Positions 15,767 to 23,464 of a stretch of DNA of 32,797 bases are shown here, piece by piece. The notes under the pieces were generated by a model. It was given only the letters and a program-made list of their open reading frames with translations, did not search any database and was not told where the DNA came from. Where the stretch lies: assembly GCA_020851635.1 (NCBI GenBank), contig JADZCJ010000025.1, positions 1 through 32,797 of the forward strand, read 5' to 3'. The translations under genes and the position numbers were made by a program. How positions within the stretch are numbered: the first letter of the stretch is position 1; every line of letters starts with the position of its first letter. Source of the DNA: Anaerolineae bacterium (GTDB taxonomy: Bacteria; Chloroflexota; Anaerolineae; UBA4142; SHND01).

Positions 15767-16746
15767 AAGCAGTAATCTTGTTGGCGGGTCTTGGCACCCG
15801 TCTTAGACCTCACACCTACAGCCGCCCCAAACCGCTCGTCAATGTCGCAGGCAAACCCGTGCTCGCCCACATTCTGGACGGGATGGCAGAGCTGCAATTC
15901 GACGAGATCATTTTTATCGTCGGGTATCTCGGCGAACAAATCGAAAAATTCGTCGCCGATAATTATCGGCGCCTGAACTCGCGCTTTGTATTCCAGGAAG
16001 AAATGCGCGGGCAGGCACATGCCATCAATCTCGCTCGTGACTATATCAATCAGGACGTGCTGATTATTTTTGGCGATACGATTTGGGAGACGGACTGGAC
16101 GCGTCTGCAGCGGGTCAAGTCCGACGGATTGATCTATTGTCACCAGGTCTCCGACCCCCGTCGCTTTGGGGTGGTCACATTGGACAATGGCTTTGTCACG
16201 CGCTTTGTCGAAAAACCACAAACGCCGGTCTCGAATCTCGCAGTCGTCGGCGTATATTATTTCAGGGCATGGCAAAAATTGATGCAGGCGATTGATGACA
16301 TTATCGTCAACAATATCCAGACCAAAGGCGAATTCTATCTCGCCGATGCCATGCAGCGCATGATCGAACAGGGCGCGCGGCTCGAAGCGGAACCGATTTC
16401 AGTGTGGGAGGACTGCGGCACCCGCGAAGCCCTGTTACATACCAACCGCTACCTTTTGGCTAAAAACGGCGTCGCCGTGGGCGAGTCCGAGGCGTCGCAC
16501 ATCATTCCGCCGGTGCACATTGCCAGGGGCGCGCTGGTGCGCCGTTCGATTGTCGGACCCAACGTTTCGATTTCGGAAGGCGCGGTCATCGAGGACTCGA
16601 TTCTGCGCGACTGTATCATCAGCCAGGAGGCGCAGGTATCCAATGCAATGTTGGAATGGTCGCTCGTCGGCTCGAATGCGCGCGTGCATGGCGCATTCGA
16701 GCGATTGAATGTAGGCGATTCGTCCGAGATTGACTTTGCCGAATAA
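15763..16746 (+). CDS. Sugar-1-phosphate nucleotidyltransferase with left-handed beta-helix tail
   Basis: The 327-residue product has the NTP-transferase start LLAGLGTRLRPHT with RPKPLV (Lys23), the IFGDTIWE metal site, a VEKP motif and WEDCGT. It ends in a hexapeptide-repeat region from about residue 240 (IIPPVHIARGALVRRSIVGP). It should activate a sugar phosphate with a nucleotide, as in glucose-1-phosphate thymidylyltransferase or UTP-dependent relatives; the base and sugar cannot be told. The start is TTG at 15763, overlapping the rsmI stop as TTGA, with GAGGAG 6 nt upstream. The first motif has LLAG where LAAG is usual. Confidence 0.88.
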   Translation: MKAVILLAGLGTRLRPHTYSRPKPLVNVAGKPVLAHILDGMAELQFDEIIFIVGYLGEQIEKFVADNYRRLNSRFVFQEEMRGQAHAINLARDYINQDVLIIFGDTIWETDWTRLQRVKSDGLIYCHQVSDPRRFGVVTLDNGFVTRFVEKPQTPVSNLAVVGVYYFRAWQKLMQAIDDIIVNNIQTKGEFYLADAMQRMIEQGARLEAEPISVWEDCGTREALLHTNRYLLAKNGVAVGESEASHIIPPVHIARGALVRRSIVGPNVSISEGAVIEDSILRDCIISQEAQVSNAMLEWSLVGSNARVHGAFERLNVGDSSEIDFAE

Positions 16747-16798
16747 AAACCCGGACGCATCCCGATTTCGTCATCCATCCTCCATCACAGGTGATTTC

Positions 16799-17962
16799 AT
16801 GTCCAGGTCCCGCTTATCTCAAAAGATAACTTCCATTCCCCCTTCCGGCATTCGCCGGTTTTTCGATATTGCCGCCACGATGAAGGACGTAATCTCGCTC
16901 GGCATTGGCGAGCCGGACTTTGTCACCCCCCGCCACATTTCGGATGCGGCAATCCGGTCCATTATAGATGGAGACACACACTATACCTCCAACAGCGGCA
17001 CCATCGAGCTCAGGACCGCTGTTGCCGACAAACTGGCGGAATTGTATGGCGTGCGCTACAACCCCGAAAACCAAGTGTTGATCACAGTCGGCGTTTCGGA
17101 GGCGCTCCAGTGCGCGATGCTGGCGTTGGTTGATCCCGGTGACGAGGTGCTGGTCGTCGAGCCGTGTTTTGTCGCATACAAGCCGAGCGTAGTGTTGGCG
17201 GGTGGCGCGCCCGTGGTCGTGCCGACGCGGGTCCGGGACGGATTCGAGGTGACCGCCGAGGAAATCGAAAAATACATCACACCCAAAACCAAGATGATTT
17301 TCATCGGCTATCCCAACAACCCGACCGGCGCGGTCATGACCAAAAAGCGTCTGTTGGAGATTGCTGCGTTGGCAGAAAAATATGATCTCTTGGTGCTTTC
17401 GGACGAAATTTATGACCGCCTGGTCTATGGCGTGGAGCATATCAATTTCGCGTCCCTTCCCGGCATGCAGGACCGCACTGTGCTGCTGGGCGGTTTTTCC
17501 AAGAGCTATGCGATGACGGGCTGGCGAGTTGGTTATGTCTGCGCCAATCCCGAAATCCTCGGCGCGATTCGCAAAGTGCATCAATACGCCATCATGTCCG
17601 CGCCCACTATGGCACAACACGCGGCGCTGGAGGCGTTGCAGCATGGCGAGCAGGATGTGCGCGACATGGTGAACGAATATGACCTGCGCCGACAAACAAT
17701 CCTTGCCGGGTTGAACACGATCGGTTTGCCGACCTTTGAACCGCGCGGGGCTTTTTATGTGTTCCCTGACGTGCGTCCGACGGGATTGACGAGTAACGAG
17801 TTTTCGGAAAAACTGTTGATGGAGCAGCATGTCGCCGCCGTTCCCGGTGATGCATTTGGCGAAAGCGGCGCGGGCTTTGTGCGCATGTCGTACTGCAATT
17901 CGATGGAAAACATCGAAGAAGCGCTGGAACGGATCGAACATCTTGTAAAAGCGACGAGATAA
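16799..17962 (+). CDS. Class I/II PLP-dependent aminotransferase (aspartate aminotransferase family)
   Basis: The 387-residue protein has the fold-type I set: LGIGEPDFVTP at the N-terminus, YPNNPTG (about 171-177), SDEIYD with Asp202, the PLP-binding Lys235 in GGFSKSYAMTGWRVGY and the substrate-carboxylate Arg in FVRMSYC. It resembles PatA/AspC-type enzymes; the amino donor cannot be fixed by sequence alone. I chose ATG 16799 because AGGTGA lies about 6 nt upstream and the family N-terminus begins soon after; the frame extends upstream to 16730 only through the end of the preceding gene. The gap to that gene is 52 nt, so co-transcription is likely. Confidence 0.92.
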   Translation: MSRSRLSQKITSIPPSGIRRFFDIAATMKDVISLGIGEPDFVTPRHISDAAIRSIIDGDTHYTSNSGTIELRTAVADKLAELYGVRYNPENQVLITVGVSEALQCAMLALVDPGDEVLVVEPCFVAYKPSVVLAGGAPVVVPTRVRDGFEVTAEEIEKYITPKTKMIFIGYPNNPTGAVMTKKRLLEIAALAEKYDLLVLSDEIYDRLVYGVEHINFASLPGMQDRTVLLGGFSKSYAMTGWRVGYVCANPEILGAIRKVHQYAIMSAPTMAQHAALEALQHGEQDVRDMVNEYDLRRQTILAGLNTIGLPTFEPRGAFYVFPDVRPTGLTSNEFSEKLLMEQHVAAVPGDAFGESGAGFVRMSYCNSMENIEEALERIEHLVKATR

Positions 17963-17986
17963 AACAAATCGCCTATTTTTCGCGCT

Positions 17987-18005
17987 GACAAATCTCCAAT
18001 TTGTC
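17987..18005 (+). other. Small hairpin between aminotransferase and isomerase genes
   Basis: GACAAAT (17987-17993) and ATTTGTC (17999-18005) form a 7-bp stem with a 5-nt loop. There is no T-tract, so it is more likely an mRNA processing or stability element than a terminator, or chance. Confidence 0.3.
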
Positions 18006-18031
18006 GGACTTGCGCACCCAAGGACCTCAAT

Positions 18032-18787
18032 ATGACTCCACCGCTAGGGCTTCAACTCTATACCTTGCGCGCCAACCTCGCCGAGGATTTCGAGAACAAC
18101 ATGCGTCGTGTCGCCAAGATCGGATTTTCCGGCGTTGAATTTGGCGGCTTTTATGGCGAATCGGCTGCGGCAGCCGCAAACCTGTGCCGAGAGCTGGGAC
18201 TTGAAATATGCGGTATGCACTCGCACGGTCCACTGATGGAAAACCTCACGCTCACGATTGACACGGCGCAGATCCTTGGCGTCAAACGGGTTGTTTGCCC
18301 CTGGTATCCGCCGGAAGATTTGGCGACCGTGGATGACATCAAAAAAACTTGTGACGAGCTGAATACCGCAAATGAAATCATGCGCGGTAACAATCTGACT
18401 TTTGGCTATCACAATCACTGGGCGGAATGTTATCGCGTACAAGACAAATACGCGTACCAGCACATGAGCGAGTTTCTTGACCCGACCGTCTTTTTTGAGG
18501 TGGATGTGTATTGGGCAAGAACGGCAGGGGTCGCCCCCGCAGCAATGCTCCGTGAATTGGGCGCGCGCGCGCCGCTGCTCCACATCAAGGATGGACCGGC
18601 GACGATGGAAGGGGACATGACCGCGGTCGGTGATGGAGTGTTGGATTTTGACGCCATTTCTGCGGCGAGCAAGGATACGGCGCAATGGTGGATCGTCGAA
18701 TTGGACCGCTGCGCGACCGATATGCTGCAGGCGGTTGACAAGAGCTATCAACACATTACCCGGCGAGGTTTGGCGCATGGCAGATAA
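18032..18787 (+). CDS. Sugar phosphate isomerase/epimerase (xylose-isomerase-like TIM barrel)
   Basis: The 251-residue protein starts GLQLYTLRANL and has the AP-endonuclease-2/xylose-isomerase-like signatures. These are GFSGVEFGGFYG with a metal-ligand Glu, ICGMHSHGP, FGYHNHWAE, FFEVDVYWA and LLHIKDG. Such enzymes isomerise or epimerise sugars or inositols using a divalent metal. AAGGA lies about 7 nt before the ATG. It overlaps the next gene, a Gfo/Idh/MocA oxidoreductase, by 11 nt; this pairing is typical of sugar or cyclitol catabolic modules. The actual substrate is unknown. Confidence 0.88.
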   Translation: MTPPLGLQLYTLRANLAEDFENNMRRVAKIGFSGVEFGGFYGESAAAAANLCRELGLEICGMHSHGPLMENLTLTIDTAQILGVKRVVCPWYPPEDLATVDDIKKTCDELNTANEIMRGNNLTFGYHNHWAECYRVQDKYAYQHMSEFLDPTVFFEVDVYWARTAGVAPAAMLRELGARAPLLHIKDGPATMEGDMTAVGDGVLDFDAISAASKDTAQWWIVELDRCATDMLQAVDKSYQHITRRGLAHGR

Positions 18788-19877
18788 TAAAAGTTCAGAC
18801 AAACCGCTGGGTGTTGGCATCATTGGTTGCGGCAACATTAGCGAAATCTATTGCAAGAACCTCCCGACTTTTGACAGCGTCAATCTGGTCGCATGCGCCG
18901 ACCTGGACCATCCCCGCGCGGCTGCCCGCGCCGCCCAGTTCAAACTTGACGCGCGCAGTGTTGAGGATTTGCTTGACAGCGACGACATTTCGCTGGTGGT
19001 CAACCTCACCATCCCCGACGCGCATGCCGGGGTGAGCCGCGCAATTCTCAAATCTGGCAAACACGTCTATTCCGAAAAACCGTTGGCAACCCGGCGCAAG
19101 GATGCGGCGGGGATTCTACGACGCGCCAAAAAGAAAAAACTGCGCGTGGGCGGCGCGCCGGACACGTTTCTGGGCGGCGCATGGCAGACCATTCGCAAAT
19201 TGTTGGACCAAGGCGCGATCGGTCGCCCCGTTGCCGCGACTGCCTTCATGCTGGGTCACGGTCCCGAGCAGTGGCATCCCAACCCCGATTTCTTTTATCA
19301 ACCGGGCGCGGGTCCTTTGTTTGACATGGGACCGTATTACTTGACCGCGCTCATCAACCTCTTTGGCCCGGTCGTGCGGGTTGCCTCTTTGGCGCACGCA
19401 TCATTCCCGGAACGCATCGCCGGGGATGGACACACGATTCCCGTCAACACGCCGACGCACGTGGCGGGAACCCTGGCATTTCAAAACGGCGCGCTGGCGA
19501 CCCTGATAACCTCGTTCGACGTGTGGCATTCCAAACTGCCGCGCATTGAAATCTATGGCAGTGAGGGGTCAATCCTTGCGCCCGACCCCAACTCTTTTGG
19601 CGGCGAAATTCTTGTTCGCAGGCAAACCGACAAGGATTGGCTGCCTGCGCCTGCCGAATTCCCATATCTGGAAAACAATCGCGGTCTCGGCGTGGCGGAC
19701 ATGGCGCAAGGCATCCTCTCCGACACGCCGCATCGCTGTTCCGCCGAAATGACCTACCACGTTGTGGATGTCATGCGCGCCCTTTTGAAATCTTCCGACA
19801 AGGGCAAGCAGGTCCGCCTCAAGAGTAAATGTGAACGACCTCCGCTGATGGCAACACCCGCAATCCTGACTGCATAA
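18777..19877 (+). CDS. Gfo/Idh/MocA-family oxidoreductase
   Basis: The 366-residue protein has the NAD(P)-binding start GVGIIGCGNISEIY and the catalytic YSEKPLA motif. The C-terminal alpha/beta domain contains FDMGPYYLTALINLFG, where the Asp and Tyr residues typical of the family sit. It probably oxidises or reduces a sugar or cyclitol and cooperates with the isomerase whose 3' end it overlaps. GAGGT lies about 7 nt before ATG 18777; the frame extends upstream only inside the isomerase gene. The next open frame (19878) begins directly after its stop codon. Confidence 0.92.
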   Translation: MADNKSSDKPLGVGIIGCGNISEIYCKNLPTFDSVNLVACADLDHPRAAARAAQFKLDARSVEDLLDSDDISLVVNLTIPDAHAGVSRAILKSGKHVYSEKPLATRRKDAAGILRRAKKKKLRVGGAPDTFLGGAWQTIRKLLDQGAIGRPVAATAFMLGHGPEQWHPNPDFFYQPGAGPLFDMGPYYLTALINLFGPVVRVASLAHASFPERIAGDGHTIPVNTPTHVAGTLAFQNGALATLITSFDVWHSKLPRIEIYGSEGSILAPDPNSFGGEILVRRQTDKDWLPAPAEFPYLENNRGLGVADMAQGILSDTPHRCSAEMTYHVVDVMRALLKSSDKGKQVRLKSKCERPPLMATPAILTA

Positions 19878-20249
19878 ATGAATCTCGATTCGACGTGGCT
19901 GGTGGAAACGGCAGACTATGAGGGCAATCGGGTCCTTTTGTCCGCCGCTACGTGGCATGCCAAGACAGTCGAGCATCCAGAAATACGCGATTATTTAGCA
20001 GATATTTAGCCAGCCATTGAAACCCCGGACTTGGTCTTTGCCAGCACGCGTGATAAACGCGCACGGGTCTTTTATCGCATGTTTGTGGGTCGCCAGCAAC
20101 TTCAAGGCAAGCATCTTGTGGTCGTGGTAAAATACATTCAGGAAGACGAACGCCGCGGCTATGTCAATACGATTTATCTGAGCCACGCCGTCTATTCCCG
20201 TGGAGATGTATTATGGAAGAATCTGGAAAAGAATTTCCCCTTCGAGTAG
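19878..20249 (+). pseudogene. PBECR-like nuclease/toxin gene interrupted by one amber codon
   Basis: Reading from ATG 19878 gives 43 residues, then a single in-frame TAG at 20007-20009, then 79 more residues in the same frame to the stop at 20247-20249. The pieces join into one protein-like sequence: WHAKTVEHPEIRDYLADI, stop, PAIETPDLVFASTRDKR, and later HLVVVVKYI. This matches the layout of the small free-standing PBECR/RelE-like nuclease-fold proteins (HPE, then PD, then a YR strand, then VVVK). A CAG-to-TAG change would explain it. The start directly abuts the preceding stop, and the end overlaps the DUF2283 gene by 37 nt, as in toxin-antitoxin pairs. A sequencing error is possible. The family call is from memory and moderate. 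Confidence 0.65.
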
Positions 20250-20506
20250 ATTATGACCCGAACAACGACACCCTGTCGTTTCATTTTGTGGCGGTCCCCG
20301 TTCCTGCAGTCGCCGAGGAAGCGGCTGACGAGATTTGGGTGCGTTTTGAGCCAGAGACGCATCGTGTTGTGAGCGTTGAGGTGCTGAATTTCTCTAAACG
20401 TGTGCATCAAGTATTCGGACCCTCGCTCACCTATACAGAACGAACGGATCCGGAGCGACTCGTGTCGTTGGTTGGTCTATTGCCAAATTCCAGAGATGGA
20501 AATTGA
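20213..20506 (+). CDS. DUF2283-like small protein, probable antitoxin partner
   Basis: The 97-residue product has the DUF2283 pattern: VDYDPNNDTLSFHF, an acidic middle, then IWVRFEPETHRVVSVEVLNFSKRV. DUF2283 proteins often sit beside small toxins as probable antitoxins. It overlaps the interrupted nuclease frame by 37 nt (20213-20249), so in the intact state the two would have been coupled. Unlike its partner it is undamaged. A hairpin that may act as a terminator begins 9 nt after the stop. Confidence 0.8.
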   Translation: MEESGKEFPLRVDYDPNNDTLSFHFVAVPVPAVAEEAADEIWVRFEPETHRVVSVEVLNFSKRVHQVFGPSLTYTERTDPERLVSLVGLLPNSRDGN

Positions 20507-20514
20507 CGCTAATT

Positions 20515-20538
20515 GCAAGCCCGTCCCAACGGGCTTGC
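20515..20538 (+). terminator. Probable terminator after the DUF2283 gene
   Basis: GCAAGCCCGT (20515-20524) pairs perfectly with ACGGGCTTGC (20529-20538) around a CCCA loop. The downstream sequence is only moderately T-rich (TGCTTGTTT). It separates the plus-strand operon from the gatB promoter. Confidence 0.55.
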
Positions 20539-20565
20539 TGCTTGTTTCGCGCCTTGTGATATAAT
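20535..20565 (+). promoter_or_regulatory. Promoter for gatB, leaderless layout
   Basis: A perfect TATAAT (20560-20565) ends 7 nt before the ATG at 20573. The best -35 is TTGCTG (20535-20540) with a long 19-nt spacer, overlapping the terminator arm. The -10 position implies transcription starting at or beside the AUG. Confidence 0.5.
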
Positions 20566-20572
20566 TGGCTCG

Positions 20573-22075
20573 ATGAACAGCGTCGTTCACCCCACATCCT
20601 CTGCTGTCTCCTCGCGAGTTATGATTGAATTTGAACCCGTTATTGGTCTCGAAGTTCATGCCCAGGTCCTCACAAAATCAAAAATGTTTTGTGGTTGTTC
20701 GGCGGAAGCGTTCGGCGCGCCGCCGAACTCGCATGTCTGTCCCATTTGTCTGGGGATGCCGGGCGCGCTTCCTGTCATCAATCAAGCGGCGGTCAAAGCC
20801 ACGATTCTCACCGCACTCGCGCTGCACTGCGCCATTCCCGAATATTCGAAATTCGACCGCAAGAATTACATGTATCCCGACTTGATGAAGGGGTACCAGA
20901 TTTCGCAATACGATCTGCCTCTCTCGCGCGACGGCTATCTCGAAATTGCAAGTAAAGGCGTCGTCAAGAAAATCGGGATTCGCCGCGTGCATCTCGAAGA
21001 GGACACTGCCAAGCTGTTTCACGTCGCTGACAATGGCGGTTCCTCGCTGGTGGACGTGAACCGGAGCGGCGTCCCTCTGATGGAAATTGTGAGCCAGCCC
21101 GAGCTGCACTCGGCGCAGGATGTCAAAGAATACGCGACCGCCCTGCGCCAGATTCTGCGCTATATCGGCGTTTGCTCCGGCGATATGGAAAAAGGCGCGC
21201 TGCGTATCGAGCCCAACATTTCACTCCGTCCCGTCGGGACGACCGAGCTTTCGGAAACGCGCACGGAAATCAAGAACCTGAACTCGATCACCGCAATGTA
21301 TCATGCCGTCGAGTATGAAATCGAGCGCCAGTCCGGGATTCTCCGCGCGGGGGGGCGGGTGCCGCAGGAAACAATGGGGTGGGATGAATCGCGGGGAGTG
21401 ACCGTGCCCCAACGCAGCAAAGAAGAGGCGCACGATTATCGCTATTTCCCCGAACCGGATTTGCCGCGCCTGCACGTCACCCGCGAATGGGTGAGCGAAA
21501 TAGAGGCATCTTTGCCCGAGCTGCCCGCCGCCAAAAGGACGCGTTACATGAACGAGCTCGGGCTAAGCCCATATGACGCAGGTGTGCTGAGCGCCGAGCG
21601 CAATGTGGCAGACTATTTTGATGCCGCCGTGAGCGCAGGGCGCACAAAAAACGTTTCACCCAAAGCGCTCTCGAACTGGTTGACGTCCGAAATTTTCGCG
21701 CGGCTCGAAGGGGATATCACGACGCTCAAGATCGCGCCGGCGCAGCTGGCGGGGCTGGTCGAACGAGTCAACGATTCTACGATCAGCAACACCCAGGCAA
21801 GGACCGCGCTGATTGAAATGATGGCGACCGGGCAGGATGCCGACTCGATCATCCGGGCAAAAGGTTTGGCGCAAGTGAGCGACCGCGCACCGATCCGGGC
21901 GGCGGCACAGCTCGTAATTGACAACCATCCGCAAGAGGTCCAGTCCTACCTGTCCGGCAAGCACACTGTATTGAATTTCCTCGTCGGACAGTTGATGAAA
22001 GCAACACGAGGTCAGGCGAACCCCGCATTGGCGCGGGAAATCATGACCGAAAAATTAAACGCCTTGCTCAAGTGA
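20573..22075 (+). CDS. gatB: Asp-tRNA(Asn)/Glu-tRNA(Gln) amidotransferase subunit B
   Basis: GatB carries the kinase and tRNA-binding part of the GatCAB enzyme that amidates misacylated Asp-tRNA(Asn) or Glu-tRNA(Gln). Signatures include [56 protein letters not shown] and the C-terminal YqeY/tail domain ending near [15 protein letters not shown]. From ATG 20573 the product is 500 residues. An ATG at 20621 gives the more usual N-terminus ([14 protein letters not shown]), but the -10 box points to 20573. gatA and gatC are not here. A glutamate dehydrogenase gene begins 9 nt downstream. Confidence 0.95.
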   Translation: MNSVVHPTSSAVSSRVMIEFEPVIGLEVHAQVLTKSKMFCGCSAEAFGAPPNSHVCPICLGMPGALPVINQAAVKATILTALALHCAIPEYSKFDRKNYMYPDLMKGYQISQYDLPLSRDGYLEIASKGVVKKIGIRRVHLEEDTAKLFHVADNGGSSLVDVNRSGVPLMEIVSQPELHSAQDVKEYATALRQILRYIGVCSGDMEKGALRIEPNISLRPVGTTELSETRTEIKNLNSITAMYHAVEYEIERQSGILRAGGRVPQETMGWDESRGVTVPQRSKEEAHDYRYFPEPDLPRLHVTREWVSEIEASLPELPAAKRTRYMNELGLSPYDAGVLSAERNVADYFDAAVSAGRTKNVSPKALSNWLTSEIFARLEGDITTLKIAPAQLAGLVERVNDSTISNTQARTALIEMMATGQDADSIIRAKGLAQVSDRAPIRAAAQLVIDNHPQEVQSYLSGKHTVLNFLVGQLMKATRGQANPALAREIMTEKLNALLK

Positions 22076-22084
22076 CAAGGCAAA

Positions 22085-23353
22085 ATGGATCCGAACATGT
22101 CAGCAATAGAACAAAAATCTCCGTACCAAATCGCGCAGGAGCAATTTGACCTCGCCGCCGAGTTCATGGGCTTGGAAGACGACCTCAGGCATGTCCTGCG
22201 AGTGCCGAAACGCGAACTGACGACAACTTTTCCCGTGCGTATGGACGACGGCTCGGTGAAAGCATTTACCGGATATCGCGTCCAGCACAACGTGACACGG
22301 GGTCCCGGCAAGGGCGGCATCCGCTATCACCAGGATGTTACGCTCGACGAAGTGCGCGCTCTTGCCATGTGGATGACGTGGAAGTGCGCGGTGGTCAATA
22401 TTCCGTTTGGCGGCGCCAAAGGTGGGGTCGTCGTGGACCCGACCGGGCTTTCGATGCGCGAATTGGAAAATCTCACCCGCCGCTTTGCAACCGAGATCTC
22501 GCCCCTCATCGGGCATGACGGCGACATCCCCGCGCCGGATGTCAACACGAATCAACAGATCATGGCGTGGTTGATGGACACCATTTCAATGCACACCGGG
22601 CATCTCGAAAGCGCGATCACCACGGGCAAGCCGCTGGGACTGGGCGGCTCGTTGGGGCGCGCCGACGCGACGGGGCGCGGCGTAAGTTTTGTGGTGGCGT
22701 CCGCAGCCAAGTTTTTGAACCTGGATTTGAATGGCGCAACTACCGTTGTGCAGGGGTTTGGCAACGTCGGGTCGGTCAGTGCGACCATGCTGCATGATCT
22801 CGGCTGCAAAATAGTCGGGATCAGCGACGTGAATGGCGGGATTTGCAACAAGGACGGCATTGATCCCCACGCCCTGGTCCGCCACATGAAAAAGACACGC
22901 ACCGTCATTGACTATCCCGGCGTCGAACGCATCTCCAATTCCGAATTGCTTGAACTGCCATGCGAGATTCTGGTCCCGGCGGCGCTGGAAAAACAAATTA
23001 CCGCCGATAATGCGGCGCGCATCCGCCCCAAAATATTGGCAGAAGGGGCGAATGGTCCGACGACCCCCGAAGCGGACGAGATTCTGTTTTCAAACAATGT
23101 CTTTGTTGTTCCCGACATTCTCGCCAACGCGGGCGGCGTGACGGTCTCGTATTTCGAGTGGGTGCAGGACCTGCAATCGTTCTTTTGGAATGAGGATGAA
23201 ATCAATCACCGGCTCAAACTGGTGATGGACGCTTCGTTCCAGGCGGTCAACCAGCGCGCGCAGGCGCATAAAATTCCCCTGCGACTCGCCGCCAACATCC
23301 TCGCTATCGAACGCGTAGCCGAGGCGACGCGCTTGCGTGGGATTTACCCATAA
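22085..23353 (+). CDS. gdhA: Glutamate dehydrogenase, catalytically intact copy
   Basis: The 422-residue protein is a Glu/Leu/Phe/Val-type dehydrogenase that interconverts glutamate and 2-oxoglutarate plus ammonia. All key positions are present: Lys76 in GPGKGGIRYH, Lys100 in MTWKCAV, catalytic Lys112 in PFGGAKGGV and Asp152 in IPAPDV. The DATGRG segment and the nucleotide-binding loop GFGNVGS follow. Glutamate is the likely substrate from the K-rich pocket, but leucine or other dehydrogenases share the fold. It follows gatB after 9 nt, and AAGG lies about 5 nt before the ATG. A close but altered paralogue follows 111 nt downstream. Confidence 0.92.
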   Translation: MDPNMSAIEQKSPYQIAQEQFDLAAEFMGLEDDLRHVLRVPKRELTTTFPVRMDDGSVKAFTGYRVQHNVTRGPGKGGIRYHQDVTLDEVRALAMWMTWKCAVVNIPFGGAKGGVVVDPTGLSMRELENLTRRFATEISPLIGHDGDIPAPDVNTNQQIMAWLMDTISMHTGHLESAITTGKPLGLGGSLGRADATGRGVSFVVASAAKFLNLDLNGATTVVQGFGNVGSVSATMLHDLGCKIVGISDVNGGICNKDGIDPHALVRHMKKTRTVIDYPGVERISNSELLELPCEILVPAALEKQITADNAARIRPKILAEGANGPTTPEADEILFSNNVFVVPDILANAGGVTVSYFEWVQDLQSFFWNEDEINHRLKLVMDASFQAVNQRAQAHKIPLRLAANILAIERVAEATRLRGIYP

Positions 23354-23388
23354 TAAACAAATGGGGCCCGCGACTGCAGCTTGTTTAT
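23353..23388 (+). other. Inverted repeat in the gap between the two GDH genes
   Basis: ATAAACAA (23353-23360) is complementary to TTGTTTAT (23381-23388) with a 20-nt GC-rich loop. It begins right after the first GDH stop. It lacks a T-tract and may modulate expression of the second gene or be a processing site. Confidence 0.35.
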
Positions 23389-23411
23389 GTGAACTTGCCA
23401 TTCCGGGTCTC

Positions 23412-23431
23412 TAATCTCTGATCACTAATCT
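23412..23431 (+). repeat. Dispersed 20-nt intergenic repeat, copy 1
   Basis: TAATCTCTGATCACTAATCT matches the copy at 30253-30272 at 18 of 20 positions by direct reading. Both copies are outside coding sequence, one between the GDH genes and one in the valS leader. Confidence 0.45.
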
Positions 23432-23464
23432 CGCCCTTTAATTCTCGACGAGGAGAACGAACCC

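Noticed and set aside
20007-20009. Recoding of the in-frame stop as selenocysteine
   Set aside because: The codon is TAG; SelB-dependent recoding uses TGA, and nothing points to pyrrolysine.
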